A stretch of 64,000 nt of DNA from Dermatemys mawii (GCA_007922305.1 ML677455.1:186001-250000), one strand, 5' to 3'; positions 48,077-61,072 are shown, counted from the stretch's first letter. Notes: a model not told the origin generated them from the letters alone. Numbers and translations are program-made.

Positions 48077-48897
48077 TGTGACAGTGTACCCCATAAGGCT
48101 TTATGGGGAGGGTGCCTATGAATATATGTATGACATTACTGGAATATGGTTTTGCTACATAGGTCATGTAACATACCTATGTAAAGGTAATGATCTGCTG
48201 GATCTGTTCATCCCATCTGTATGGATGTGTCTGATTTATATTCAAAGTTATGAATATTGGCTAAGTGCTTGGTTGGTTGTGAGTGGATTTTGGAAAGCAG
48301 CTGAGCAGCTCTCTGAGAAAAGACTATTTTCAGTAAATCCCAGTCAAGAACTAATCAACCTAACAATGAACTCTGTAGGCGCCCGTCCATACCCGAGCTT
48401 CCCCAGGAGTGTGGCCTGGCTGGTAACGAATGGAGTCTGGCTCAAACATTTGACTGGACCATGTGCTCTGTAACTCCATTTTNNNNNNNNNNAAAATGGA
48501 GTTACAGAGCACATGGTCCAGTCAAATGTTTGAGCCAGATTCCATTCGTTACCAGCCAGGCCACATTCCTGGGGAAGTTTGGGTGTGGACTGGTGCCTGC
48601 AAAGTTAATTGTTAGCTTGATTAGTTTTTGACTGGGATTTACTGAAAATAGTCTTTTCTCAGAGAGCTGCTCAGCTGCTTTCCAAAATCCACTCACAACC
48701 AACCAAGCACTTAGCCAATATTCATAACTCTGAATACAAAACAGACACATCCATACAGATAGGATGAACAGATCCAGCAGATCATTACCTTTACATAGGT
48801 ATGTTACATGGCCTACGTAGCAAAACCATATTCCACTAATGTCATACATATATTCATAGGCACCCCCCCATAAAGCCTTATGGGGTACACCGTCACA
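48077..48897. mobile_element. Long foldback element around an assembly gap
   Basis: Left arm 48077-48482 and right arm 48493-48897 are inverse complements, about 95% identical, starting TGTGACAGTGTACCCC and meeting at a 10-N gap. The flanks match an uninterrupted LTR X, so the whole palindrome behaves as one insertion. Open frames in both arms (165 and 143 codons) reflect the shared repeat sequence and are not taken as genes. Confidence 0.75.
48483..48492. other. Assembly gap (10 N)
   Basis: Ten Ns exactly at the centre of the palindrome. The true length and content are unknown. Confidence 0.99.
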
Positions 48898-49334
48898 CCC
48901 CCCACGGCATTTCCACCCAGGCTGGGGGGGCAAAACTTTGCAGATGACCTTTTGAACTCTGGGGCTCCACTAACCAGAGACTTTTGGGTTGTGGGACTCA
49001 AGAACCAAAGGGAAAGGACACAACCTATTTGCTTGGGGAGGTAGGGTGAGCCTTCTGGTTCATGGGTTGTTCTATGACTCCTGTTTGTGGTGTTTCCCCA
49101 ATATAATGCCGCATTGTTTCTCTCTGTTATTAAAAGGCTTTTGGCACACTCAGACTCTGTGCTTGTGAGAGGGGAAGTATTGCCTCTTAGAGGAGCCCAG
49201 AGGGGTGGTATGTGGTTGTCCCAGGTCACTGGGTGGGGGCTCAAGCTGGTTTTGCATTGTGTTATTGCAATGGAACCCCTAAATACTGAACCCAGCCCTT
49301 CTTGCTGCCAACTCTGATGGGCAGAAGGGTTACA

Positions 49335-50695
49335 TATATGTATTTATGTGGGGCGTATGCAGAACAAGAGGATAGAAGAGTGTGTGATTCATGGGGGCAG
49401 GCAATGCAGGAAGTTGTATTTTGAGGAGTAGGGTGTAACGACTATGGGTGGAAAGGCTGATGTGAGAGTGGGTGTGGAATGAATGCTAATGGAGATGTAT
49501 GAAATAAAGGTCCCAAGTGGGTATGAGCAGGACAAACCGACAATGTGTCCCCAAATTCATATGTATTTTCATGCAAATCAGAGTCTACTGGGTATTTGTC
49601 TGTAGATCTTGGCAGGGATGCTGCTGGGAGTTGGTGCAATCTGTTGGGTTTCCCTTCGGCCTTCTGGGAACGAGCATCTTGCTCCCCGCGGACACTGTCA
49701 CATTCCTCTCTACACCTCGGCTTCACCCCCATCAGGTGTCATGGCCAACTGCCTCTCCTTGACTGTTCAGAGGCATGTGTTGAGGCCTAGGTTGGCTACA
49801 TACTATCTGAAGAATCCATCCCATTTAAGGCTTCCTGGGAAGTGTCGTCTATGTCCAGAAATTCACAAGCTGGAAGGAGGGTGTGGGGTGTGGAGAGTGA
49901 TTGTTGTTTATTACATTCATATTATCTCAAGCTGAGTTTGGTTTGCATGCAGGAACATCCCATTGAAAATCTTCAGACTCCTCAGCATTCCCTGGATGGT
50001 TCTTTCCCACAATCACGGATGTGCAATGGAAAGCTGTGACCCAGGATTGTCCACTGGCATTTATTGATATCCCCCATTACATAGTGTTCAGGCTAGAACT
50101 CGTTGGCAGGTATAGTACCTTGTTGTGGGTATTCTGCATGGAAGTGGCCTGAGCTGCCATATTTCCAACACCATGAAATGTCTGCAATGAGGATGGGGTT
50201 ACATTCCCTGCAGTAATGCTGTGTCTGTACCCAGCTCCTCCGAGAAGAACAGAAGTCAAAAGGATTTGTTACATGTGCAAGAAGTAGGTAAAGAGTATAT
50301 CAATATCAGCTTGCTGATGCAGAAATAGATGCGTAGAACTTGGTGACCTAAATACCCATGTGCAGATTAACATTCCCTTGGGATTTAATATTTTATTTTG
50401 TTCCAATTTTCAAAAGGAAAAAAGTTGAATTTGGTGGGAAAACTGATGGAAACAGCCCCTGACTCCTCCAGAACATACACACATCACGTTTCAGCAATGT
50501 GATTTCACAACAACTTGCTTTATTAAAAGGAAAAATAGAGTCTTTTAACAGTGATAGGAACTCTTCTTGTTTGGATTTCTCTAGCTCACGTAGTTCTATA
50601 CAGCACATCTGAACAGTGCTTTAGGCTTGGTTTGAAGCAGGATCCAGTTATTATAGAAGTGAGGAGACATCTCCCAGATTCTCAGAGATCTCGCT
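49335..50695. other. Unassigned spacer
   Basis: No exon or repeat family recognised. Several overlapping short frames near 49440-49935 carry no motif. Confidence 0.4.
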
Positions 50696-50696
50696 A

Positions 50697-50835
50697 GACC
50701 AGGGATCTTTGGCTCGTCAGGGAAATCTACTGGCGGGCTGGGATGATTTGTTTACCTCCAGTGTCTGCAGGTTCGGCTAATTGCAGCTCCCACTGGCTGC
50801 GGTTTGCCATCCCTGGCAAAAGGGGGCTTCGGGAA
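50697..50835 (+). mobile_element. hAT-like fragment
   Basis: TAGACCAGGGATCTTTGGCTC followed by a GC-rich block resembles a dispersed hAT non-autonomous family. The right end is not clear. Confidence 0.45.
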
Positions 50836-51427
50836 GTGTATTTAATAGGCAGTATAATAAATGCTAATTGGCTGAGTAGAGTTGAAGCAGGCCAGAACTG
50901 GATTGGATGACTGCAAATTTTAAAATTTGAAAGAATTACATTAAGTCCCTTCTTTTTTGAATGTCTGTCTATTTGTAAGACTCTGTGTAGAAGTCCTTGT
51001 GAAGACTGCGTGCTTCGGAATAGTTTCCTCATGACCAATAGCCAGATTTTGGTTATACAAGAAAGGCAGGTTCTTTGGAAATGCAGCCCAAATTTACACC
51101 GCTGTCATCATCTAAAATACTTTTTAATGGTAGATACTTTGTGCTTTCACAAAACTATCCACTACCCTCAAATCTGAGCCCAAGACCTAAACTGATAAAT
51201 TGGCATTTCTGCTTATACTGCCTTACCTGAGATCATGTCATTTCCAGGACAAAGCCAAGCACATAGTGTGGCAGAGTCATCCTGAGAAACAGTGTTGCTA
51301 AGACACTGTAACAAGGGTCGACCATACAGAGATTTGTGTTCTATTCCCAGTTTGAGTAAGCTCTCAATGGGGCCAGAGGCTTGGCTTTACAATACGGGTT
51401 TGAAAAGCACTGAATTACTTAAAGTAT
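50836..51427. other. Unassigned spacer
   Basis: No feature recognised. Confidence 0.4.
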
Positions 51428-51722
51428 GTCTACACTACCCGCTGGATTGGCGGGCAGTGATCGATCTATCAGGGATCAATTTATCGCGTCTACTGTAGAC
51501 GAGATAAATTGATCCCTGAGCGCGCTCCCCATCAACGTTTGTACTCCACTTCCGCAAGAGGTGTAAGCAGAGTCAACAGGGAAGCGGCAGTGGTCAATTC
51601 GCCACCATGTGAACGGCCAGATAAGTCGACCTAAGATACACAACTTCAGCTATGCTATTTGTGCAGCTGAAATAGCGTATCTTAGATCGACCTCCCCCTC
51701 CTCTAGTGTAGCCCAGGCCTAA
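51428..51722 (+). mobile_element. MITE with internal palindrome, second copy
   Basis: Ends TATGTCTACACTA and TAGTGTAGCCCAGGCC. The inner CAGGGATCAATTTATCGCGTC pairs with GACGAGATAAATTGATCCCTG. Related to the elements at 32092 and 57536. Confidence 0.75.
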
Positions 51723-52716
51723 CACTATTCAGCAGAAGAAGTTAGACTTCAATTCATGATCTCCTGGTTCTCATCTTTCCCAAGAAAGAGTATTTTTCAA
51801 AGGAACAAGGCTAGATGAAAGATTAATTTTGTCTGTGTCCCATCCAGATGTTCTGTTCCATGTGCCATGTCAAAGCAAGAGCATGCTCAGTACAGATAGA
51901 ATATTGGGGCAGAGGGCGGGGTAGTAGCAAGTCTCTAGCAAGCTCTACGAAGGAAAACACCAAGAGGAAACGGGGATTTTTCAAAGGGACGTCAAAGGCA
52001 CCTCCCTGATTCCAGAATTGGTCTCCTGCCAAAGTTCAAGTTCTGTCACATGGTAGGGAGGCATTCCAGAGTTCTTTAAACAAAAAGTGAGAATTAATTA
52101 TTATAATGCATTAAATGGAAATTTTAATATGGGATGGCAAATATCCCTGTATATTGTCCTTCCATTTTATACACATCTTATCCAGGGCCTTCTGGAACAT
52201 GAAGACAAAAAACACAATAAGAAGGTTGTCATGCTATCTGGGAGTGGCTCACAACTGTGAGTGCCTACATCATCAGATGGCAACCTTTCAGAAGTGGTGT
52301 GTCAAGTCTTCATTTATTCACTCTAATTTAAGGTTTTGCGTGCCAGTGATACATTTTAATGTGTTTGGAAGGCATCTTTCTATAAGTCTATAATATAGAA
52401 CTAAACTGTTGTTGTATGTAAAGTAAATAAGGTTTTTAAAATGTTTAAGAAGCTTCATTTAAAATTAAATTAAAATGCAGAGCCCCCCGGACTGGTGGCC
52501 AGGATGTGGATAGTGAGTGCCACTGAAAATCAGCTCAAATGTCGCCTTTGGTACCCATGCCATAGGTAGCCTACTCCTGGCCTACATCATGGCAGACTGT
52601 CATAAATAAAGGCAAACACCCCAAAGCTGATGGTGTGTTCTCTAATTAGATTTCACCAAACCAGTAACAAATGCGTACTCAGTCTTACCATGGATTCACA
52701 GACAGTCCCCCTAGAC
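51723..52716. other. Spacer with hAT-like debris
   Basis: A stretch ending near 52575 (CCCATGCCATAGGTAGCCTACTCCTGG) looks like the edge of an hAT-type element. Otherwise nothing identifiable. Confidence 0.35.
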
Positions 52717-52830
52717 CAGTAGTGGGCAACCTGAGGCCCGTGGGTCGCACACAGCCCATCAGGGTAATCTGCTGGAAGTCCACCAGACAGTGTGTTTACA
52801 TTTGCACACCTTCTCACAGCTTCCCATGGC
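52717..52830 (+). mobile_element. hAT-like fragment
   Basis: CCAGTAGTGGGCAACCTGAGGCCCGTGG is a common start of non-autonomous hAT elements. The piece is truncated. Confidence 0.5.
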
Positions 52831-55109
52831 CTCTATGTGCTAATAACAAGGTTAGAAAAGAAGTTGCTAATGTACAGGTAGGAGTTAGCGAAGAGGAACA
52901 GTTAAACATAAAAGAGTCCCATTTAAATAAAAGGCAGGAGAACCAAGCAGCTGAATATTGACAAAATGTAGAAGCACTTATACATACATGCTAGCCTTCC
53001 AAATCCTAAAATGGGTAAATTAGAGTGCCTGGTAATAATAATGATATTGTTATAATAGAGATTGTGTAAATAATTGATTTATAAACTGTGTTAAAAGGTA
53101 GAAACATGAATACATATGTTGCAATCAAGATCATATTTACTGGCTGCTGATATTTTTTTGTTTGTTTGTTTGTTTTTTGGTCAGCCTTCTGCACAAATGG
53201 CTGCTCATAAATTTTTCAAATTGACCCCCAGGTGGATCCAATTGAGTGTCACTGCTCTATTCAGTCAAAACCAAGAGGCACTAATGCCTGAATGAATCAT
53301 AGACCTCCCTGATACTCAGAGCTGGGAGTTCAGTCTTTAATTAACACAACTAAGGATAAGTTAATTATAAGTTCTGACCTAAGACAAAAGGTGTTTTGGA
53401 CTAAATGGCTGGGCATTGCTGTAAGTTTGTGAGTCATGGAGAGCAATTTGATATTGGCAGAATTAATCATAGTCTATGGAAGAAAAAATGAGATGCGTGA
53501 ATATTTGCTGGGAGGGGAATTAGGGGGCAGAGGAGTGGGTAAGAGGGGGGGATTGGTTTGGGGTTGCAGTGAGGGGAGAGAGAGGACTTATGGGGAAGGA
53601 CATAAATGGGGCTGCGTGGTAGGGGCAGGGAGAAAGGTGGGAGGTCAGGTGAGTCTCGTGTGAGACTCTGGGGGAGTACAGGAGTGGGACACTTGAAAAG
53701 AGGATGTGGGGATGAGAGATGGGGACTGAGAGAGAAGACGAATGGGGCATCTATCAGCCCCACATTCTTCCCTCCCATGCATGCCAGGTCACTGAACTTC
53801 GAATTTTGTTTAACTCAACGGACAACGTACCAAGAGCAACCTTACTGCTGCATTAACATAGGTTTTGCCATTGAATTCATAGGGCTCTAGGGATTGTGAT
53901 ATAGGGAACTGCCGAAATGTTGTTTGATGTTGATTATTAACTTGTTGATGTTAATTATAATTATAATTATTTTTAATTATTTTTGTACAGAGCCATAAAA
54001 ATTCCTGGCACATTTCAGGGACTTGCACGTGACAAATCCTTGCCTTGATGAAGCTGCACGTGATAAATTCTACTGCCTACTTCACTGCCAATTAAAATAA
54101 AAGGTAAAACTCTCACTGATATCATCAGGGTTTAAATGAGGGCCCTATTGCAAGATGAATGCCAAGAAACCGGTCTACCTGGGGAGAAGCATGGCAGCAA
54201 GGTGTGTGTCTGTGTGTTTGTTCTGAACAAACTGTAACAATATCCTATGGAAATCTAGGGTACGTTCCTGTTTTTATGCTTCAAAATCTAGGAAGATCAA
54301 ACTTGCTGAAAACGTGGGCAGGGGAGGGGTAGCAGGGAGCAGGGCTGGCCTTACCATGAGGCAAACTGAGGCAGCCACCTCAGATGCCAGACTGAGGGGG
54401 AGGGGTGCCATTAGGACCCAGAGTGTAGAAAATGATATCTGCTGCTGGTGCATATGTATTCTCTCTGCTCTAGATGCACAGAGATGGTGGAGTGCTGTGC
54501 TGGAGGAAGGAGGGCACAGGCGATATAACAGGCAGGCAGGAGAAAAGGTGAGAGGGAATAACAGAAAGCCACAGGAACTGCAGGGAGAGAGAAGAAGAGG
54601 AGCCCCTTATGTACCTCTCTAGCACCTCCAGGAGCCTGGACTGATTAACATCAGCTTCTCAGGGAGCTCCCCATTTCCTGCTGCTTCCCTGAATCCACTA
54701 GAGGAGAACAAGCAGTCAGCTGAAGTAGTAGGAGCCAGTTAGGCCTTTAAAACACTAATATCATCCCTCACTCAGGCCCTGCTATAGGCCTGCTTATTTG
54801 TCCCCTTCAACTGAGGGTTGAGAGCCACTATAGCTGGCACAGAACAGCAGTCCTGAGGGAAAGAAGAAAACACCCCTCTGGGGCAGCATTCAGTAAAAGA
54901 AAGAAAGCAAAGGAAGCTTTTCTATTTCAGTAGGAAGGAGCTCTCCTGAGATACATAGACACAAATGTTCATGATGAGTCTTCTGGCCCCAGTGAGGATG
55001 TGAGTGGTGAGGAGATGCCCGATCTTCCAGTTAGTCAGAGTGCAGCTGACCTGGCAGCTACTGCAGCATCCATATCTTCAGGGCTGAGGATGTTAGGGAG
55101 ATTCCCAAA

Positions 55110-56760
55110 CCTGAACCGTCTTTTGAAGTGTCACTAGAGGATGTTTTGGAATTAAATGATAAAGTTGAATGTAACAAGTCACCGGGACCAGATGGCATTC
55201 ACCCCAGAGTTCTGAAAGAACTCAAATGTGAAATTGTGGAACTAGTAACTATGGTTTGTAACCTGTCTTTTAAATCAGCTTCTGTACCCAATGACTGGAA
55301 GATAGCTAATGTGACACCAATATTTAAAAAGGGCTTTAGAGGTGATCCTGACAATTATAGACTGGGAAGTCTAACATCAATCCCGGGCATTAGTTGAAAC
55401 AATAGTAAAGAATAAAATTGACAGACAAACAGAAAAACATAAATTGTTGGGCAAAAGTCAGCATAGTTTCTGTAAAGGGAAATCATGTCTTACTAATCTA
55501 TTAGAGTTCTTTGAAGGAGTCAACAAACATGTGGACAAGGGAGATCCAGTGGACATAGTGTACTTAGATTTCCAGAAAGCCTTTGACAAGGTCCCTCACC
55601 AAAGGCTCTTATGTAAATTTAGTAGTCATGGGATAAGAGGGAAGATCCTTTCATGGACTGAAACTGGTTAAAAAAGAGGGAACAAAGGGTAGGACTAAAT
55701 GGTAAATTTTCAGAATGGAGAGGGGTAACTAGTGGTGTTCCCCAAGGGTCAGTTCTAGGACCAATCCTATTCAACTTATTCATAAATGATCTCTATAAAG
55801 AGGTCTTTAAAGGGAGGTGGCAAAGTTTGCAGATGATACTAAACTGCTCAAGATAGTTAAGACCAAAGCAGACTCTGAAGAACTTCAAAAAGATCTCACA
55901 AAACTAAATGATTGGGCAAAAAAATGGCAAATGAAATGTAATGTGGATAAATGTAAAGTAATGCACTTTGGAAAAAATAACCCCAACTATACATACAATA
56001 TACGAACTAGGGGTCACCAAAAGAAATTATTGGTCAGCAGGTTTAAAGCAAATAAAAGGAAGTTATTCCCACAGCACACATTAATGGACTTAACCTCCGT
56101 GAATTTATCCAGGTCTCTTTTAAACCCTGTTATAGTCCTAGCCTTCACATCCTCCTCAGGAAAGGAGTTCTACAGGTTGACTGTGTGCTGTGTGAAGAAG
56201 AACTTCCTTTTATTTGTTTTAAACCTGGTGGCCCCTAGTTATTATATTATGGGAACAAGTAAATAACTTTTCCTTATTCACTTTCTCTGCACCACTCATG
56301 ATTTTATATATCTCTATCATATCCCCCTCTTAGTCTACTCCTTTCCAAGCTGAAAAGTCCTAGCCTCTTAAATCTCTCCTCATATTGGATCTGTTACAAA
56401 CCCCTAATCATTTTAGTTTCCCTTCTCTGAACCTTTTCTAATGCCAGTATATATTTTTTGAGATGAGGAGACCACATCTGTATGTAGTATTCAAGCTGTG
56501 GGCTCACCGTGGATTTATATAAGAGCAATAAGATATTCTCCATCTTATTCTCTATCCCCTTTTTAATGATTTCTAACATCCTATTTGCTTTTTTGACTGC
56601 CACTGCACACTGCATGGATGTCTTCAGAGAACTATCCATGATGACACCAAGATCTTTTTCCTGATTAGCTGTAACTTAATTAGCCCCCATCATATTGTAT
56701 GTATAGTTAGGGTTATTTTTGTTCCTGTAATAATTGTCAATGGAGAATGTAGTATCTCCA
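55110..56760. mobile_element. LINE with head-to-tail foldback
   Basis: Forward part 55110-56085: RT motifs KSPGPDGIHPRVLKEL, LDFQKAFDKVPH and FADDTKLL in three frames. From about 56086 to 56760 the same element type reads on the minus strand (minus frame 56639-56394). Two segments pair with each other: 55975-56000 with 56690-56717, and 56000-56085 with 56165-56245. Confidence 0.8.
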
Positions 56761-57535
56761 AGGTGAAGTTAATAAAAACACATGTACATTCCACAATGAC
56801 ACAGTTTTGGCTCAAGCGAGGGGGAATGGGGGCATCATTTGAGCTCCCTGCTTCAGGTGCCAAAACATGGGCCCTCCTGACAGGGAGAGCAAGAGTAGCT
56901 ACTGAGATTCAGCAAGGGGATGTCAGCCAACTCCAGGTTTGGAAATGGGGTTCCAGCAAGTCCAGCCTGTTCCCTAGTCTGAACCTTGGTGCCTCTGCAA
57001 CTACTCCCTCCTACCCCAGTCCTACCATAGGCTTTGTGTCCCTCAGCACCTACACACATGTGGGTCAATAGAAGGGCAGAGCCCTCCCAATATTTCCATG
57101 GTTCCAACATTCTTAAAATGAGGGAGAAACATGTGCAATCAGTCCCTTTTTCTTGTGGTTTTATTTTGTTGCTGTAACGAGTGGCAGCCTTCACAATAGC
57201 GGTGAAAAGGGAAGACACTTTTGATGAATTGAAGATGGGAGAGCCAATGGCCCCTGCAGGTACTAAGCACCTGTTAGGATTTGTCTCATCCACACTATTC
57301 GGAGAGGAGAGAATGAGAAGTGACTGGGCTACAAGTTCAGCCAGGAAAACTGAAGAAAATTGCTAACGCTTCTGTAGTGGAACTGGGCCCGTCAGTGAAA
57401 CTAGGTACTCACGACTCACTGGCCACCCAAGTAGGAAGAAAGTGGTCCAGCAGCAGTGACCTTGATAACAGTTAGTTTTTCACTTGGTGAAGCAGACCTA
57501 CGAGTTTTGAAGGGCTCGATTCTGCCACACTTATT

Positions 57536-57815
57536 CTACATTACAAGGCCAGTTCTGCGTAACTGAAGTCGAAGTTGAATAGTATAGCTGAAGTCAACGT
57601 ATCTTAGGTCGACTTACCTCGGCGTCTTCAGGGCGGCGAGACGACTGCTGCCACTCCCCCGTCAACTCTGCTTCCACCTCTCACGGAGGTGGAGTTTCGG
57701 AGTCGATGGGGAGCATGTGCTGGGATCGATTTATCACGTCTACACTAGACATGATGAATCGATCCCTGATAGCTTGATCACTACCCACCGATTCAGCAGG
57801 TAGTGTAGTTGTGCT
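57536..57815 (+). mobile_element. MITE with internal palindrome, nested in D3
   Basis: GATCGATTTATCACGTCTAC pairs with TAGACATGATGAATCGATCC. D2 at 34010 lacks it. Confidence 0.8.
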
Positions 57816-58085
57816 CCAAGTGTCAGAGCTGCACAGTGGCAGATCTGGAGGTATGCCACTGTAGTGTGAACGCTTATTACAGCAATGAAAGGGGTTTTTC
57901 TGTCTCTGAACTAAATCCACCCTGTCAAGAGGTACTAGGTAAGTCGATGGAAGAATTCTCCCATCAACCTAGTGATGTCTACACCGGGGTTTATGTTGGC
58001 TTAACTATGTCTCTCGGGGGTGTAAGTTTTTCACAGTCTTCAGTGATGGAGCTGGGTCGACCTGCATTTTAGGTGTATCAGGCCT

Positions 58086-59239
58086 TACATTGCATCATTC
58101 CATCATCCAGAAACAATCTCATTGATACTGATGTCACAGTTTACAGCACTACTCATCATGAGGGAGGGTGGCAGATCCCTCATATCTAGTCATTGTTCAT
58201 TGTGCATTTCTTGTGCTGCCATTGGTGCTGTGTACACAATCCTAGCAAATCAGTGTCTCCTAAACAGTGTATGTGCTGTTAGCCACCAAATTCAGATTCT
58301 CCATAGCCCACCTAATTATTATATGAGATTACAATGAAGCTACCAGGTGCAGTGCTCTTGGCCAGTGGGGGCTCTTACCCTTCTGATATCCTCAGGCAAA
58401 CAGACATTCTTATACAATGGGACCAGACTGAGAAATGCATAGAGAAAGAGGGAGAGAGCGAGCACACTGGTAAGGATAAGACAAGATAAAGAAGAATTTA
58501 AAACTCTTTAATTTTTTTTAATTAGAAAATATTTCATTCAAATACTTTTAAGCACATAGCAACAAAACATATTTTTATAGATTCAAGAACTCCACCTCTT
58601 CAGTTCAGGTAAATGAACCTTACTGACATTTCCCTGAGGACCAAAGAGATTTCCAGCAACAGAGGGAAGACCGGACTTGACTTTCTTGATATTTGTAAGC
58701 TAAATAACAAGCAGAATGGAAAAAAACACTTTAAAGAACAAAAACCCTTTCAGGTAGTCTAATATTTTATAAAGGGTTGGGGGGAAGAACACAGACCCAT
58801 TGTTATTTTCTTCTTTGCAATTGCCCTACAATAACCTGGGGTAAATATTGACAGTGCATTAGAGTATTAAGACATGGCTGACTTAGGTCATAAACAAGAG
58901 TAGATTTAGATTTAATCTGTGAGGGGGGCTGCTAAAATGATGGGAGTGGGGAGTGGGCCCCTAATCATCCCCTGGAAAGTCAGGCGGGCAATGGACCATC
59001 TCCTCAAGATGATGAGGAGAAGATGTAGGAGGTGGACAGACCTCCCTTAAGGAACAGAGCACAAAGCAAGGGGGAAGTATAGGGCCATTAGGAGGAATGG
59101 TTCCATCATGAGGAGCCTCCAGGAGAGAAAGTTTGATGGGATATAAGAAGAATATTTAACTCCTCTATCTCGCTAAGGTATAAAGATGGGATTAATTGTC
59201 AGCAGAAGGGGAAGAGGAGCCATCGGTTGTTTTTCTGTT
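58086..59239. other. Unassigned spacer
   Basis: No exon-like signal or repeat family recognised. Confidence 0.4.
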
Positions 59240-59418
59240 CAGAGGTGTGTTTCCCATGTTATCTGGAGCAGTTTGCCCATCCCTACCTATGACACCCACA
59301 TTCTATAGCGTCTCCCAAACACAAGTGCCTTTGTCAGTGTGACAGCCAGCACCAATTAGCAGCAGGTCCTTGGGTTCTAATCAGCCGCTGGGGGGGACTT
59401 AGCTGGGGTATCACCACC

Positions 59419-59745
59419 TGTGGGGAAAGTGTGGTGTACTGGCACATGTATTAAAAGTGTAAGTTATCACTTTAAATGCTCAAGGTATGGTCTTGGTCTG
59501 TCTTGAAGGCTAGGGAAGTTTGTGCTCAGGGCATAGCAGAGTCAGCAGCTAGACAGCTTGGAATACAATGGAGTAAATTGTGCCTCTCTGTTCAGGGAGC
59601 AGCTTCTTTCTTTGTCTCTGTGCCATGGGGGTTGTGTATTGTTGTTCTGAATTCTAAGAAACAAAGGAAAGTTAGGATGTAAACTTCCAGCAAGACTGTT
59701 TTTGTTTTTATCTAACTTCTCTGTGGGTATGGTGTGAATGTAACA
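59419..59745 (+). mobile_element. Probable solo LTR, unit C copy
   Basis: Near-identical to 34907-35229. Confidence 0.45.
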
Positions 59746-60852
59746 GGGAAAGAAGAGTGAGGTGACCAGCCAGATTGACATGCCCACTCCTTGTGTCCTC
59801 ACTGCGTAGGGTGGCATTTAGGGCCTCTGTTCTGTCTCTGTGGAGAAAGCGGCAGGTGAGAAGACCAGCACCCTACATCCACACAGAGACACTTGAAATA
59901 CAGAGCAAAGATGAGGGGATGAGAGGGACAGGTCCCTTCCAACGCCTCATTGACCTGTTTTTGTCCCCTTCTGTGTGACTGTAGGACTAGTGGATTCTGA
60001 TACTCAGTCCTCTCCCCTGTCTCCTGATTTTTTTTTTATTTTTATTTTCCGCCTACAAGTGGGTGGAAATGGAGGAAAACAGAAGGTAGTGACTGGGGGC
60101 AAGATTTCAAAGCAGGTTGTTAACCTTGTGGTGATTCATTGTTTGTCACCTCTGAGGCTTGGTTACAACGAATCCCCCAGGGAACACTAAGGTGTCAAAC
60201 TCCTCTATAGAACTCTTAGAAATTTTCCTGGCCACTATTTCAGCCCAATCACCTCTTGTTCTCTCCTCCCCAAGAGAATGAGATTAATCCAAAAAGGAGT
60301 TTAGCACCTGCCAGTGCCTTTGTCTTCCACATGTTTGATTCATCAGCAGTTTCTGTTTGTACTTTAAATTGTTATCATTAAGGCTGATGTTTGTTAGGGG
60401 GAAAAATAAGGTAAATTCATTGTTTTGTCTCATCACTACCTGTACAATTCCTTAGTTTAGATTCACAGGGAAACAAACCAAAAACAGAGTACATTCCTGG
60501 CACACAGTATTTTCAGTGTGATTCACTTTATTTCTTATTTTCAAAAGTATTTTAACCTCTTTGTAATGAGTTTTAATGCATGATGTCTGTAAAATTCATG
60601 AAATACATGGAAAATACTGAAAAAAAAATTGTACAAAAATATACCAACATACACTTGCTTCTGCCAATTGCTTCTCGGGTAGTACTGTGTTCTAGAATTC
60701 TCCTCTGCACTAAGGCTCTCAGATGAAGTGAATGGGAGGATTTCCATTGACTTCAAAGGGCGTTTGACCAACAAGTAGATGTTTGCTAGGTGTAAATATT
60801 CATACTGCAACTTTGTGAAGGCAAGGATTTGTCTTTTGTATATCCTTGATGT

Positions 60853-60862
60853 GGGAAATTCC
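60853..60862 (+). promoter_or_regulatory. NF-kappaB-type site, defensin C
   Basis: GGGAAATTCC, a perfect match to the GGGRNWYYCC consensus, about 130 bases upstream of the TATA box. NF-kappaB drives many defensin promoters. In A the corresponding bases read CTGAAATTCT; in B the segment is deleted. Confidence 0.6.
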
Positions 60863-60990
60863 TGGGAATTTTTATGATGGTGTGCATAGAATAATCACTG
60901 TAATTAAGAGGTTGCGGCACACACTTTATAAATGTCACCTGTATCAAAACAAGATTTGCACACATTGGCATATCACAATCCCTAGTGCCC

Positions 60991-60998
60991 TATAAATA
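60991..60998 (+). promoter_or_regulatory. TATA box, defensin C
   Basis: TATAAATA 75 bases upstream of the exon 1 ATG. Confidence 0.75.
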
Positions 60999-61072
60999 GA
61001 GACACTCCCAGTCTCCTCTCTAACTTGAAGTTTCTTCTCCACAGTGACTGAGTTCCTGGCTAGACATTAGAC

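Larger units (their letters stand above)
47440..49334 (+). mobile_element. LTR family X, second copy
   Basis: Matches 12345-12233 plus 3671-2321 (minus) after removal of an 821-base foldback insert at 48077-48897. It ends GGCAGAAGGGTTACA at 49334, with ATTAAAAGGC as a probable poly(A) signal near 49130. Confidence 0.75.
53170..58085 (+). repeat. Non-coding duplicon D, copy D3
   Basis: Collinear with D2 (31385-34265) once two inserts are removed: about 2.5 kb at 54340-56880 and a MITE at 57536-57815. Confidence 0.8.

Noticed and set aside
48077..48897. The inverted repeat as a pure assembly artefact.
   Set aside because: The arms differ by about 5% including an indel, which a mirrored contig would not show; the gap itself still leaves the centre unresolved.
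47976..48933. Two long frames (165 and 143 codons) that encode almost the same peptide.
   Set aside because: They are the two arms of one inverted repeat. The shared peptide reflects duplicated repeat DNA, not two genes.
55110..56000. A host reverse-transcriptase-like gene.
   Set aside because: Motifs are spread over three broken frames and match a LINE; nothing suggests domestication.
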